From Pseudomonadota bacterium (GTDB lineage: Bacteria > Pseudomonadota > Alphaproteobacteria > Rhizobiales > Hyphomicrobiaceae), in contig JAEYYJ010000209.1 in assembly GCA_023430845.1 (NCBI GenBank), positions 1 to 12,567 of the forward strand: a DNA stretch of 12,567 nt. The letters run 5' to 3'. The notes below the pieces were generated by a model, which did no database searches, was not told where the DNA came from, and saw nothing but the letters and a program-made list of their open reading frames with translations. The position numbers and the translations under genes were made by a program. Shown here one piece after another: positions 1 through 7,195 of the stretch; position 1 is the stretch's first letter; every line of letters starts with the position of its first letter.

Positions 1-292
1 GCTTCATCGACCACTCGTAGAAGTGGGTATTGTCGGGGAGCAGGTAATTCGAGCGGATGATCGTCGTGTTGCGGCCCACATTGCCGGAGCCGATGTACCC
101 CTTCTCGACGACGGCGATATTGCTGAGCCCGTGCTCCTTGGCGAGATAGTAGGCCGTCGCGAGCCCATGTCCGCCGCCGCCGACGATCACGGCATCATAG
201 TGCGGCTTCGGCTCCGGCTCGCGCCAGGCGGGCGTCCAGCCCCTGCCGCCGCGCAGGCCTTCCCTCAGGATCGAGAAGATCGAGTATTTCAT
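1..292 (-). CDS. soxB: Sarcosine oxidase subunit beta, N-terminal part (runs off the left edge)
   Basis: This is the first 97 residues of the FAD-binding beta subunit of heterotetrameric sarcosine oxidase, a cytoplasmic enzyme that demethylates sarcosine to glycine and passes the one-carbon unit to folate. The start [13 protein letters not shown], followed by [13 protein letters not shown], is the usual N-terminal extension of SoxB. A dinucleotide-binding fold follows: [19 protein letters not shown] with the glycine motif at residues 38-43, then the acidic strand end VVEKG (E63). [12 protein letters not shown] (residues 73-84) is strongly conserved in SoxB. The ATG at 290-292 is preceded by GAGG at good spacing. 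The FMN-attachment and substrate-site regions lie outside the window, as would soxD, soxA and soxG if the usual operon is kept. The gene is divergent from the DUF2848 gene. Family assignment is secure; intactness cannot be judged. Confidence 0.92.
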   Translation of the reverse strand, partial: MKYSIFSILREGLRGGRGWTPAWREPEPKPHYDAVIVGGGGHGLATAYYLAKEHGLSNIAVVEKGYIGSGNVGRNTTIIRSNYLLPDNTHFYEWSMK

Positions 293-443
293 GATTGCCC
301 TCGCGAGCCGGGGAGAGCCGGTGCACCTCGCGGTCTTAGAGCGAGATCGCGTCCGAGGGAAGCGGTGCCGCCCGCATATCAGGGCTTGATCATTGGGCAG
401 CGGCGCCGGATGCTCGCGCATTGATCGAGCTGGGGAGCCTCAG

Positions 444-1130
444 ATGCCTGTCCTGAACTTCGAGCGACGCGTCGGCGGCAGCCGAACCACGGTCTACTTT
501 ACGCCCAGCAATCTTATTGTCGCGGGCTGGACCGGCACCGATGAAAAGGGCCTTCAGCATCACATCGAGGAGCTGGCAGCGCTCGGCGTGCCGCCGCCTT
601 CATCCGTGCCGGTGTTCTATCGCAATGCCGTCTCGAACCTCATGCAGGTCGACCGTCTCCAAGTGCTCGGCCCCGACACCTCGGGCGAGGTCGAGCCCGT
701 CGTGCTTGCCATGGAGGACGGGCTGTGGCTGACGGTCGGATCCGACCACACCGATCGCAAGGCCGAGGCCATGGGCATCGCGCTTTCGAAGCAGCTCTGC
801 GCCAAGGTTCTGGGTACCGTGGCGTGGCGCCTCGAGGACGTGGCGGGCCGCTGGGACAGCCTCATTGTGCGTGCTCACGCGACGATCGACGGCAAGCGCG
901 TGCTCTATCAGGAAGGCACGCTGAAGAGCCTGCGCCAACCGGCGGATCTGATCGCCCGCTATGGCAGCGGCAAGAACCTGGCCGTCGGAACGGTGATGAT
1001 GGGCGGCACGATGTCCGCAATTGGCGGGATCCGACCGGCTTCACGCTTCGAGATGGAGCTCGAGGATCCGGCGACCGGCGATCGCATAACCCACGCCTAT
1101 GATATAGAGGTGCTGCCCGTCGTTACGTGA
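444..1130 (+). CDS. DUF2848 family protein (FAH-fold-like, function unknown)
   Basis: A 228-aa cytoplasmic protein without signal peptide or membrane segment. I recognise it as DUF2848 from the run of blocks IVAGWTG (25-31), HHIEELAALGVP (39-50), VPVFYR (55-60), LGPDTSGEVEPVV (75-87) and GSDHTDRKAE (99-108) followed by ALSKQ (113-117). These blocks resemble the fumarylacetoacetate hydrolase fold, in which acidic residues such as E82, E84 and D101 would hold a divalent metal; that mapping is inference. Residues 184-195 are a Gly/Met-rich strand region (VMMGGTMSAIGG). The start at 444 is chosen because GGGGAG at 432-437 sits 6 nt upstream; an in-frame start at 393 lacks such a site. It is divergent from soxB, which hints at a role in small-molecule catabolism, but the substrate is unknown. 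Its stop is 12 nt from the end of the convergent lipase gene. Confidence 0.85.
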   Translation: MPVLNFERRVGGSRTTVYFTPSNLIVAGWTGTDEKGLQHHIEELAALGVPPPSSVPVFYRNAVSNLMQVDRLQVLGPDTSGEVEPVVLAMEDGLWLTVGSDHTDRKAEAMGIALSKQLCAKVLGTVAWRLEDVAGRWDSLIVRAHATIDGKRVLYQEGTLKSLRQPADLIARYGSGKNLAVGTVMMGGTMSAIGGIRPASRFEMELEDPATGDRITHAYDIEVLPVVT

Positions 1131-1142
1131 TCCGTCGCGCCA

Positions 1143-2342
1143 TCAGCATTCGCGGCGGCACTGGCGATCGACCTGCTCGATGGGCGAGAAATCGCACGAG
1201 TCGAATCGTGCGGGTCGCCTTCCCTTGAAGCTGCCTTGCTTCGTCGTCGTGGTGACCGTTTCGCCACCTTTGACAGACTTGCGCAGCGGCGGCCGCCGCC
1301 GCATATCGCACAGAATGCGCTTGGCACCTTCGACGCCGGCAACCACACGCGGCCCGCACGAGCAGGATGCATGCGAGCTGCGTCTCTGGTTCTGCGCACA
1401 GCACAGCACCGTGCGGCCCATGGCGAAGGCCATGCCGCCGATGGCGTGCTGACGGAGCGCCAGATCCATCTCGTCCGCGTTTTCCCGCCGCCGGATGCGG
1501 ATCCATTCAGCGCCATAGAGTTGATGATTGCGGTTCCAGCCGAGAAGTGTCGCGGGCGCGCACAGCGTATTGGTCAACACATCGCGGTTCTCGCGGATGT
1601 CAACGATCTGGTTGTCCTTGTACGGCTCGTTGAAGCGGATCTGATTTGTGACGCAGGACGTATTGAAGACGACGGCCGCAGTGCAGGGAAAACCGCGTGC
1701 CACGTGCACGGCGAGCCCGCCGCCGAGCGAATGTCCGGTCAAATGGAAGCGGACCACGCGACCTTCCGCGCGCGCGAATGCCTGCCTGCGGATATCCGCG
1801 AAGGCTTCCCGGGCGAGGCGGTAGCGATCCCAGGGGTTGAACCACTGCGTGACCCAGGACGCATTTGCGAGCGCATCGGCCGGGGTGGGCAGAACCTTCC
1901 ACCAGCCCTCGCCGCCTATCGCTTCGGTGCCCCGGAAGGCGACAAGCACATGATCCTCGTTCTCGATCGTCCGCGAAAAGACGATGTAGCTGAGCCCATT
2001 CTGGTTCACGACCGGTCCGCCGACGACCTTCCAGCTCGGCTCGAATTTCACGAGGTCACCGCTTTCCCGCCCGGTGCCGCCATAGGCATTGAGGCTCGCG
2101 ATCGCATACGGCAGGAAAGTCGCCGAGATGTGCTCCTTGTTCTCGCAGCCTTCGGGATCGTCGCAGCCGGCCTCGGGGCCGCTGGAAGGAGCCTCACGCA
2201 AGTCGGGGATGACGGGAGCCTTGCAGACAGCCGGCGCGCTGTTCTCGATCGTGATGCCGAGCGAAGCCCGGGTGACGGGAGTGCCATGCCATGCGGCGAG
2301 GCCGATCAGCGGCAGCAGCAGGAAGGTGAAATAGCGAAGCAT
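1143..2342 (-). CDS. Secreted class-3-type lipase family protein, cysteine-rich
   Basis: A 399-aa alpha/beta hydrolase of the lipase class 3 type, probably an exported carboxylester or lipid hydrolase. The N-terminus MLRYFTFLLLPLIGLAAW is a short hydrophobic signal sequence, and the mature part starts near residue 20-27. VLVAFRGTE (132-140) is the typical oxyanion-side strand of class 3 lipases. LTGHSLGGGLA (201-211) is the nucleophile elbow with Ser205. Asp254 (in ENRDVLTN) and His299 (in LRQHAIGG) are plausible triad partners by position; this is inference. There are 14 cysteines: C40, C60, C66, C220, C230, C261, and eight in the last 90 residues, ending in a C-terminal Cys399. This suggests a disulphide-stabilised extracytoplasmic protein. 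The tail after about residue 330 is basic and does not match the catalytic fold. GGGGGA about 9 nt upstream supports the start. It appears to be a single-gene unit. True substrate unknown. Confidence 0.8.
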   Translation of the reverse strand: MLRYFTFLLLPLIGLAAWHGTPVTRASLGITIENSAPAVCKAPVIPDLREAPSSGPEAGCDDPEGCENKEHISATFLPYAIASLNAYGGTGRESGDLVKFEPSWKVVGGPVVNQNGLSYIVFSRTIENEDHVLVAFRGTEAIGGEGWWKVLPTPADALANASWVTQWFNPWDRYRLAREAFADIRRQAFARAEGRVVRFHLTGHSLGGGLAVHVARGFPCTAAVVFNTSCVTNQIRFNEPYKDNQIVDIRENRDVLTNTLCAPATLLGWNRNHQLYGAEWIRIRRRENADEMDLALRQHAIGGMAFAMGRTVLCCAQNQRRSSHASCSCGPRVVAGVEGAKRILCDMRRRPPLRKSVKGGETVTTTTKQGSFKGRRPARFDSCDFSPIEQVDRQCRREC

Positions 2343-2573
2343 CGGTTGTTCCCCCGGACAGACCGATCGGAGTATCGATGCTAATGCCTAGCCGATGAAT
2401 GCGACAATCGGCGGACCGCGGTGGTTCCTCCACGGCATTGTGGGGATCGGCTGTGTAAGCGAGTGTGGCGGGGAGACGACCGCAACGGTCCTCGATCGGC
2501 GGCGCGTCGCCTCGCTCTTGCCCTTCAGGCCGATTAGAATTAGTCAAAAAGGGGCAGTACGGACTGAGCGCTC

Positions 2574-3257
2574 ATGGCGTCACATAACGACATCACCATC
2601 GAGATCACGCCGCAGGTCCTGCTCAAGGCCTACTCGTGCGGCATTTTTCCGATGGCCGAGAGCGCGGACGACCCGGCCCTCTACTGGATCGAGCCGCAGT
2701 CGCGGGGCATTCTGCCTCTCGATGCGATGCATGTTCCGCGCCGGCTTGCCAAGACTGTCCGCCAGGGGATTTTCGAGGTTCGCATCAACAGCGATTTCGA
2801 GGCGGTGATCGATGGGTGCGCCGCTTCGAAGGCGGGGCGGCGTTCGACGTGGATCAATGCGCGCATCCGCAGCCTCTACGGCGCTCTCTTTGCCCAAGGC
2901 TATTGCCACACGGTCGAGACCTGGCGGGACGGCCGGATCGTCGGTGGTCTATACGGCGTCGCCCTCGGCGGGGCTTTCTTCGGTGAGAGCATGTTCTCGA
3001 CGGAGCGTGATGCCAGCAAGGTCGCGCTCGTCTATCTCTGCGCGCGGCTCGCCCATGGCCGCTTCACGCTGCTCGATACGCAGTTCGTGACGGACCATCT
3101 ACGCCAGTTCGGCACCATCGAGGTCGAACGGCAGGAATTCCATCGGCTGCTGGAGCCCGCGCTGGCGCGAGAGGCCAATTTCCACGCACTGCCGACGGAT
3201 GCCTCGCCCGAACAGATCCTCGCGACCTTCAAGATCGATCCGATCCACGACATCTGA
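2574..3257 (+). CDS. aat: Leucyl/phenylalanyl-tRNA--protein transferase
   Basis: A cytoplasmic aminoacyl transferase that adds Leu or Phe from charged tRNA to proteins with N-terminal Arg or Lys, marking them for ClpS/ClpAP degradation (N-degron pathway). At 227 aa it has normal family length. Family blocks are all present: [13 protein letters not shown] (17-29), STWIN (91-95), [19 protein letters not shown] (124-142), ASKVALVYL (147-155) and [15 protein letters not shown] (166-180), the part that forms the core of the GNAT-like catalytic domain. The ATG at 2574 gives the expected N-terminus ([14 protein letters not shown]). The Shine-Dalgarno match is weak, with only short GGA/GAG stretches at 2561-2567. 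A TAGAAT box at 2535-2540 could be a -10, but no good -35 is in register. The gene is convergent with the amidase, with a 23-bp gap. Confidence 0.97.
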   Translation: MASHNDITIEITPQVLLKAYSCGIFPMAESADDPALYWIEPQSRGILPLDAMHVPRRLAKTVRQGIFEVRINSDFEAVIDGCAASKAGRRSTWINARIRSLYGALFAQGYCHTVETWRDGRIVGGLYGVALGGAFFGESMFSTERDASKVALVYLCARLAHGRFTLLDTQFVTDHLRQFGTIEVERQEFHRLLEPALAREANFHALPTDASPEQILATFKIDPIHDI

Positions 3258-3280
3258 AACGACGGCGCGCCGCGGCCCGC

Positions 3281-4618
3281 TCACATGGGCAGGCGCGCGC
3301 TCTGGTGGCTGAAATAGTTCTCGATCGCCGAGCGGATCGAGCGGGCGACATTGCGACGCCAGTCTTCCGAACGAAGCTGTGCGGCATCGGCCCGATTGGT
3401 CACGTAGGCGAGCTCGATCAGAACCGCAGGCACCTTGGCCGTCAGCAGAACCTGGAAGGCCGCGTTGCGGTCCGGGTTCTCGTTCATGTTTGTGCTGCGG
3501 CCCATGTTCTCGATCACGGCGCGGGCGAAGATGCTCGTGCGGTCCTTGGTCGCCTCCACCTCGCGCCCGGCGAGGTCGGCGAGGATGTTCTGCGCGGCAG
3601 CGCCCTGGCGGCCGATAGTCTTGAGAGGGGCGAGCTCGCTGTCCGTGAGGAGTTCACTCGCGCTCTTGCGGCGGGCGGACGCGGCGAGATTGTTCGCGAC
3701 TGAATCGCGTAGCGAATAGATGGTCGCACCGCGGGCCCGTGAGGTCGCGTAGTCGGCGTGAATGGCGATGAAGAGGGCTGCCCTGCGGTCTTCCGCAAAC
3801 TGCCGCCGCTCCTCGAGAGGCACGAACGTGTCGTCCTCACGGGTCATCGCCACGCGGTAACGACCGCTCGCCCGAAGCTGGTCGCGCAGCGTGCGTGCGA
3901 AGGCGAGCACGACCTCCTTCTCGACGGTCCCGTTGCGGATGGCTCCGGAATCGTGGCCGCCATGGCCGGGATCCAGGACAATAAGCGGCTTGTAGGCGTT
4001 GGCCGCACGATTACCCGGGCGCTCGGCCGGGCGAGGAACCGGCGGCTGGATCGTACCTAGCGCGCTCGCACGCTGTACGGTCGATGAGGGAATGGCGACC
4101 GCCGCCTGCAGCAGCGAGTTCATATCCGTGGCGGCTGGCGCGATCTCGAGCGACAGGAGGACGGGACCGCTGCCGGCGCCTCCGAGGAACTCGGATTTCT
4201 CGACCACGACCGCTTCCGTCACGTCGATCACGACACGCATCCTGCCCGGTGCACCGAGACCGGCGCGAAAGCCACTGACAATGCCGACGGGATCGCCTTT
4301 GAGAGAGGGCGGAAGCTGCAGCTTGACCGTGGGCAGGTCGACGATCACCCGGTTCGGGTTCGGTAGCGATTGGACCTGATAGTCGACCTTGCGCTCGAGC
4401 GCGATGACGAACCGCGTCTTCTTCAAGGTTTCGGCGGGCGGGGCCGGAACGGGAACTGGAACGGCTGCGGCGGCAAGCTCCGTCGGGGCGGGAGCGCGCG
4501 CGGATTGGGCCGAAATCTCCTCAACCGCCATGCCCGTCGTGAACGCGAGCATGATGATTGGCAAACGCATGTACGCATGCAGCCGGAACCCCCGGCTACC
4601 TGCACCTGCCTGAAACAT
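3281..4618 (-). CDS. amiC: N-acetylmuramoyl-L-alanine amidase, AMIN plus Amidase_3 (AmiC-type)
   Basis: A periplasmic zinc hydrolase that cuts the bond between N-acetylmuramic acid and L-alanine in peptidoglycan, used for daughter-cell separation. It has 445 residues from the start chosen here. The order is: a hydrophobic export segment about 17-37, a Pro/Ala-rich linker (53-67), an AMIN domain about 69-157 for septal targeting, a second linker, and the Amidase_3 domain about 211-440. Zinc and catalytic residues are visible: H219 in DPGHGGHDSG, E233 in TVEKEV, H287 in AIHADY and E402 in VLIELAYVTN. The ATG at 4616-4618 is preferred because GGGGG at 4628-4632 is well spaced from it. A TTG at 4627 would abut that site, and a later ATG at 4570 has no clear site. 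The segment between H287 and E402 contains the helical insert typical of AmiB/AmiC autoinhibition (about 318-360), by position only. Single-gene unit. Confidence 0.93.
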   Translation of the reverse strand: MFQAGAGSRGFRLHAYMRLPIIMLAFTTGMAVEEISAQSARAPAPTELAAAAVPVPVPAPPAETLKKTRFVIALERKVDYQVQSLPNPNRVIVDLPTVKLQLPPSLKGDPVGIVSGFRAGLGAPGRMRVVIDVTEAVVVEKSEFLGGAGSGPVLLSLEIAPAATDMNSLLQAAVAIPSSTVQRASALGTIQPPVPRPAERPGNRAANAYKPLIVLDPGHGGHDSGAIRNGTVEKEVVLAFARTLRDQLRASGRYRVAMTREDDTFVPLEERRQFAEDRRAALFIAIHADYATSRARGATIYSLRDSVANNLAASARRKSASELLTDSELAPLKTIGRQGAAAQNILADLAGREVEATKDRTSIFARAVIENMGRSTNMNENPDRNAAFQVLLTAKVPAVLIELAYVTNRADAAQLRSEDWRRNVARSIRSAIENYFSHQSARLPM

Positions 4619-5064
4619 GACGAACAACCCCCGTCAACGCGACACCCGTTTCAGTGGTGAGCTCGGTGAACCTAAACCCGGAACGTGGCCATTTCCGGGA
4701 AACTCATGGTTCTTGTTATGAAACGGTAAAGGTTAAGATCGCGCGAACGTGCGTCGCAAAAGTGGGCCTGAGGCAGCGCCTCGCCCCGGGCAAGTTGGCG
4801 CTGGCGTCCCTCGTGAGCGTGTCGCCTGAGCGCTCGCCCACCATCATCACCCAGATGCCCGCCAGGACGGTGGTTCGAATGGCTGCCGCCTTCTCCGGCA
4901 GAAATGATGCTATTTCGCGCGGCACCGCATTTGACTTTGGGGGTCCAGACGTCGTTCTATTGTTGCGATGACGGCTCTAAACGCCCGTCTAACAAGTTTC
5001 GGTGGCCGGGATTTACGTGTGGCTGGCCGGCGGAAGAAGCGTCAACCTCAAGGGGAGGCTCATT
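4619..5064. other. 446-bp intergenic region between divergent amidase and ABC operon
   Basis: This stretch separates the two divergent start codons and holds no convincing gene. Two short open frames exist (plus 4654-4971, minus 4716-4925). Neither has a good ribosome site or a recognisable family, and base composition is mixed. Visible elements are a 7-bp inverted repeat CCCGGAA/TTCCGGG (4677-4683 and 4693-4699, 9-nt loop) in the amidase leader, a TTAACC/TTTACC-like patch around 4725-4740 (minus strand), and the candidate promoter at 4931-4960 for the binding-protein gene. It is longer than the other gaps in the window, so a small RNA or a decayed gene fragment cannot be excluded. Confidence 0.5.
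4931..4960 (+). promoter_or_regulatory. Candidate sigma-70-type promoter of the peptide ABC operon
   Basis: TTGACT (4931-4936) matches five of six positions of the -35 consensus. It is followed after 18 nt by TTCTAT (4955-4960), which matches three of six -10 positions. It would give a leader of roughly 100 nt before the ATG at 5065. The -35 is good and the -10 weak, so this is a moderate-to-low call based on consensus only. Confidence 0.35.
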
Positions 5065-6642
5065 ATGAGCACAATACGTCGTGCGGTGGCCGTACTAGCG
5101 GCGGCCGCCACTATTCCGTTTCTTGCTACTGCTGCGAGTGCGCAGAAAACTCTGCGATTTGTCCCCCACTCTGACCTGAAGATCCTCGACCCGATCTGGA
5201 CCACCGCCTTCGTGGTGCGCAATCACGGCTACATGATCTACGACACGCTCTTCGGCATGGACGAGAAGGGTGAGATCAAGCCGCAGATGATCGACACCTA
5301 CAAGCAGTCGGACGACAAGCTTACCTGGACCATGACGCTGCGCGACGGTCTGATGTGGCACGACAACCAGCCGGTCACGACCGATGACATCATTCCTTCG
5401 ATCAAGCGCTGGGCAGCGAAGGATTCGATGGGCCAGAAGATGATGACTTTCGTCGACAGCATCACGGCGAAAGACGCGAAGACCTTCGAAATAAAGCTTA
5501 AGTCGCAGACCGGCCTCGTTCTCTCCGCACTGGGCAAGCCGTCGTCCAACGTCCCTTTCATGATGCCGAAGCGGGTGGCCGAGACCGATCCGAGCAAGCA
5601 GATCGAAGAATTCATCGGCTCCGGCCCCTTCGTCTTCAAGCGTGACGAGTGGCAGCCCGGAAGCAAGATCGTTTACACGAAGTTCGAGGGCTACAAGCCG
5701 CGTTCTGAGCCCCCGTCAGGAACAACCGGCGGCAAGGTCGTCAAGGTCGACCGCGTCGAGTGGCTGCCCATCCGCGACCACCAGCAGGCCGTGAACGCCT
5801 TGCTCGCGGGTGAGGTCGATTACATCGAGGCGCCCCCGCACGATCTGCATCCGCTCATCAAGAAGAGCAAAGACGTCTACATGTTCAACTGGAACCCGCT
5901 CGGGAACCAGTTCACGTTCCGCTTCAATGTGCTGCACAAGCCGTTCGATAATCCGAAGATACGCCAGGCTCTCCTCTACGCCTTCAATCAGGAAGACTTC
6001 CTCAAGGCCGTTGTCGGTGACGAGGAGTACTATAAGGTTTGCAAGTCGATGTTTGTCTGCGGCGGCCCGTTCGGGACCGACGCAGGCTTCGAGGACAAGC
6101 TCGAGTCGAACTTCAAGAAGGCGCGCGAGCTGCTCGCGGAAGCCAAGTACGACAACACGCCGATCGTTCTCATGCATTCGACGGATCTGCAGGTCCTGAC
6201 GAACCTCGCACCTGTAGCGAAGTCGCTGATGGAGCGGGCCGGCTTCAAGGTCGACATGCAGTCCATGGATTGGCAAACGGTTGTCGCTCGCCGCGTGAAG
6301 AAGGATCCACCAGCTCAAGGCGGCTGGCACGCCTTTTTGACCTCGTGGGTCGCAGCCGACATGCTTGATCCGGTCATGACGGGCTTCCTCAACTCGGCCT
6401 GTGAAAAGGCCATGTTCGGTTGGCCGTGCGATGAGCAGATCGAGAAGCTGCGCGACGACTTCGCACGCGAGACAGATCAGACGAAGCAGAAGGCGATCGT
6501 CGAGGCCATCCAGAAGCGCGTTGCCGAGTACCCGACCCACATTCACCTCGGTCAATGGTACAACCATGGTGCGCAACGCAACAACGTGAAGGGCATTGTT
6601 GCCGCGCCGGCGCCGGTTCTCTGGAACATCACGGTAGACTGA
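5065..6642 (+). CDS. Peptide-type ABC transporter substrate-binding protein (SBP_bac_5)
   Basis: A 525-aa periplasmic binding protein of the DppA/OppA type (SBP_bac_5, cluster C), which captures a peptide or similar small solute and delivers it to the permease pair encoded downstream. Residues 1-26 form a clear Sec signal peptide (MSTIRRAV, then an Ala-rich core, cleavage after ATAASA). Family blocks include IYDTLFG (58-64), LRDGLMWHDNQPVTTDD (92-108), GSGPFVF (186-192) and PFDNPKIRQALLYAFNQ (293-309). C326 and C332 (CKSMFVC) could form a small disulphide loop. The ATG at 5065 is fixed by a strong GGGGAGG at 5052-5058. An upstream in-frame GTG at 5002 would add 21 residues before the signal peptide and is rejected. 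The gene is followed by a strong hairpin, so its transcript is probably more abundant than the rest of the operon. The ligand cannot be told from sequence. Confidence 0.93.
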   Translation: MSTIRRAVAVLAAAATIPFLATAASAQKTLRFVPHSDLKILDPIWTTAFVVRNHGYMIYDTLFGMDEKGEIKPQMIDTYKQSDDKLTWTMTLRDGLMWHDNQPVTTDDIIPSIKRWAAKDSMGQKMMTFVDSITAKDAKTFEIKLKSQTGLVLSALGKPSSNVPFMMPKRVAETDPSKQIEEFIGSGPFVFKRDEWQPGSKIVYTKFEGYKPRSEPPSGTTGGKVVKVDRVEWLPIRDHQQAVNALLAGEVDYIEAPPHDLHPLIKKSKDVYMFNWNPLGNQFTFRFNVLHKPFDNPKIRQALLYAFNQEDFLKAVVGDEEYYKVCKSMFVCGGPFGTDAGFEDKLESNFKKARELLAEAKYDNTPIVLMHSTDLQVLTNLAPVAKSLMERAGFKVDMQSMDWQTVVARRVKKDPPAQGGWHAFLTSWVAADMLDPVMTGFLNSACEKAMFGWPCDEQIEKLRDDFARETDQTKQKAIVEAIQKRVAEYPTHIHLGQWYNHGAQRNNVKGIVAAPAPVLWNITVD

Positions 6643-6678
6643 GGACGCGTCACGCGTCTTTGGTTGGAGTAGATAGAG

Positions 6679-6717
6679 CGGCCGAGCAGGATCAGTTCTG
6701 CTCGGCCGAATTGTTTT
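6679..6717 (+). terminator. Intrinsic terminator-like hairpin after the binding-protein gene
   Basis: CGGCCGAGCAG (6679-6689) pairs perfectly over 11 bp with CTGCTCGGCCG (6698-6708) around an 8-nt loop, and is followed by AATTGTTTT. The U tract is imperfect, so it may be a partial terminator or an mRNA 3'-end stabiliser. It lies 36 nt after the binding-protein stop and ahead of the permease genes, which fits the common pattern of excess binding-protein mRNA in ABC operons. Confidence 0.8.
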
Positions 6718-6726
6718 CGCTGATGC

Positions 6727-6761
6727 GTAGCCCCATCCATCGGCGTAAGCGCCGATTCTAC
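6727..6761 (+). repeat. Small REP-like hairpin
   Basis: ATCGGCG (6739-6745) pairs with CGCCGAT (6750-6756) over 7 bp around the loop TAAG. The outer GTAG (6727-6730) and CTAC (6758-6761) can pair across an asymmetric bulge. A short GC-rich stem with a 4-nt loop and outer pairing in a non-coding gap resembles dispersed REP-type elements. Only one copy is in the window, so whether it is repeated is unknown. Confidence 0.35.
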
Positions 6762-6795
6762 CAGCATTAATGGCCGAAATTTGTGCGGTGCAGCG

Positions 6796-7178
6796 TTTGA
6801 CTTCGTGGGTTGCACGACGCTCTAATGCTTTCAGCGACCTTTCCGGTTGCCGAGTCGCTCATGGAGCGGGCTGGCTTCAAGATCGACACGCAGTCCATGG
6901 ACTGGCAGACGGTCATTCGCCCGCCGCGTGAAGAAGGGTCCCCCGGAGACCGGCTGCGGGCTCTGCGACAAGGAGATCGAGAAGCTGCGCGACGATTTTG
7001 CGAAAGAGGTCGACCGGCCAAGCGGAAGGCTCTCGTCGAGGCACTCCAGAAGCGTGTTGCCGAGTATCCCACGCACGTTCATCTGGGTCAGTTCTACAAT
7101 CACGGCGCCATCCGCAACAACGTGAAGGGGATCGTGCCGGCCCCCGCCCCTGTTCTCCGGAACATCACAATTGAATAA
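6796..7178 (+). pseudogene. Decayed remnant of a second SBP_bac_5 binding-protein gene
   Basis: 6843-7178 aligns with the 3' end of the intact binding-protein gene (6211-6642), from PVAESLMERAGFKIDTQSMD to the end PAPAPVLRNITIE. The last 43 residues match at 36 positions. There are three lesions. A +1 insertion lies near 6918, after which the family reading RRVKKGPPETGC continues in the next frame. A 96-nt (32-codon) deletion falls between KKGPP and DKEIEKLRDDF. A 1-nt loss near 7012-7020 restores the frame before KRKALVEALQKRVAEYP. By chance the two shifts leave an open frame of 122 codons (6810-7178), but its middle is out-of-frame nonsense. The 5' three quarters of the gene, including the signal peptide, are absent. 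Both silent and amino-acid changes separate it from the intact copy, so it looks like an old paralogue rather than a fresh duplication. The call begins at 6796 to include a 19-nt fragment matching part of the deleted segment. Not expected to make a functional protein. Confidence 0.85.
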
Positions 7179-7195
7179 TGGGGCGACTGACGTAT

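Noticed and set aside
23..424. Plus-strand open frame over the left edge
   Set aside because: It is antisense to the soxB N-terminus, which carries a clear FAD-binding motif, and then runs into the divergent intergenic region.
1236..2384. Long plus-strand open frame of 382 codons
   Set aside because: It lies opposite the lipase gene, whose minus-strand product has a signal peptide and GHSLGGG motif. The plus product matches nothing and is an effect of high GC.
3258..3280. Palindrome CGGCGCGCCG between aat and the amidase as a terminator
   Set aside because: It is a continuous palindrome with no loop and no U tract, and GC-rich sequence gives such runs by chance.
4720..4745. TTAACC-like patch on the minus strand as a CtrA-type site
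   Set aside because: Only one half-site is convincing and the second half with the right spacing is missing.
5716..6576. Minus-strand open frame of 286 codons
   Set aside because: It is antisense to the binding-protein gene, with no recognisable family or start signal.
6644..6658. Inverted repeat GACGCGT-C-ACGCGTC after the binding-protein stop
   Set aside because: A 1-nt loop cannot form a stable hairpin; it may be chance dyad symmetry.
6810..7178. 122-codon open frame as a real small gene
   Set aside because: Its beginning and end match the binding protein but its middle is out of frame. It results from a +1 and a -1 shift around a 96-nt deletion, and it lacks a signal peptide and start context.
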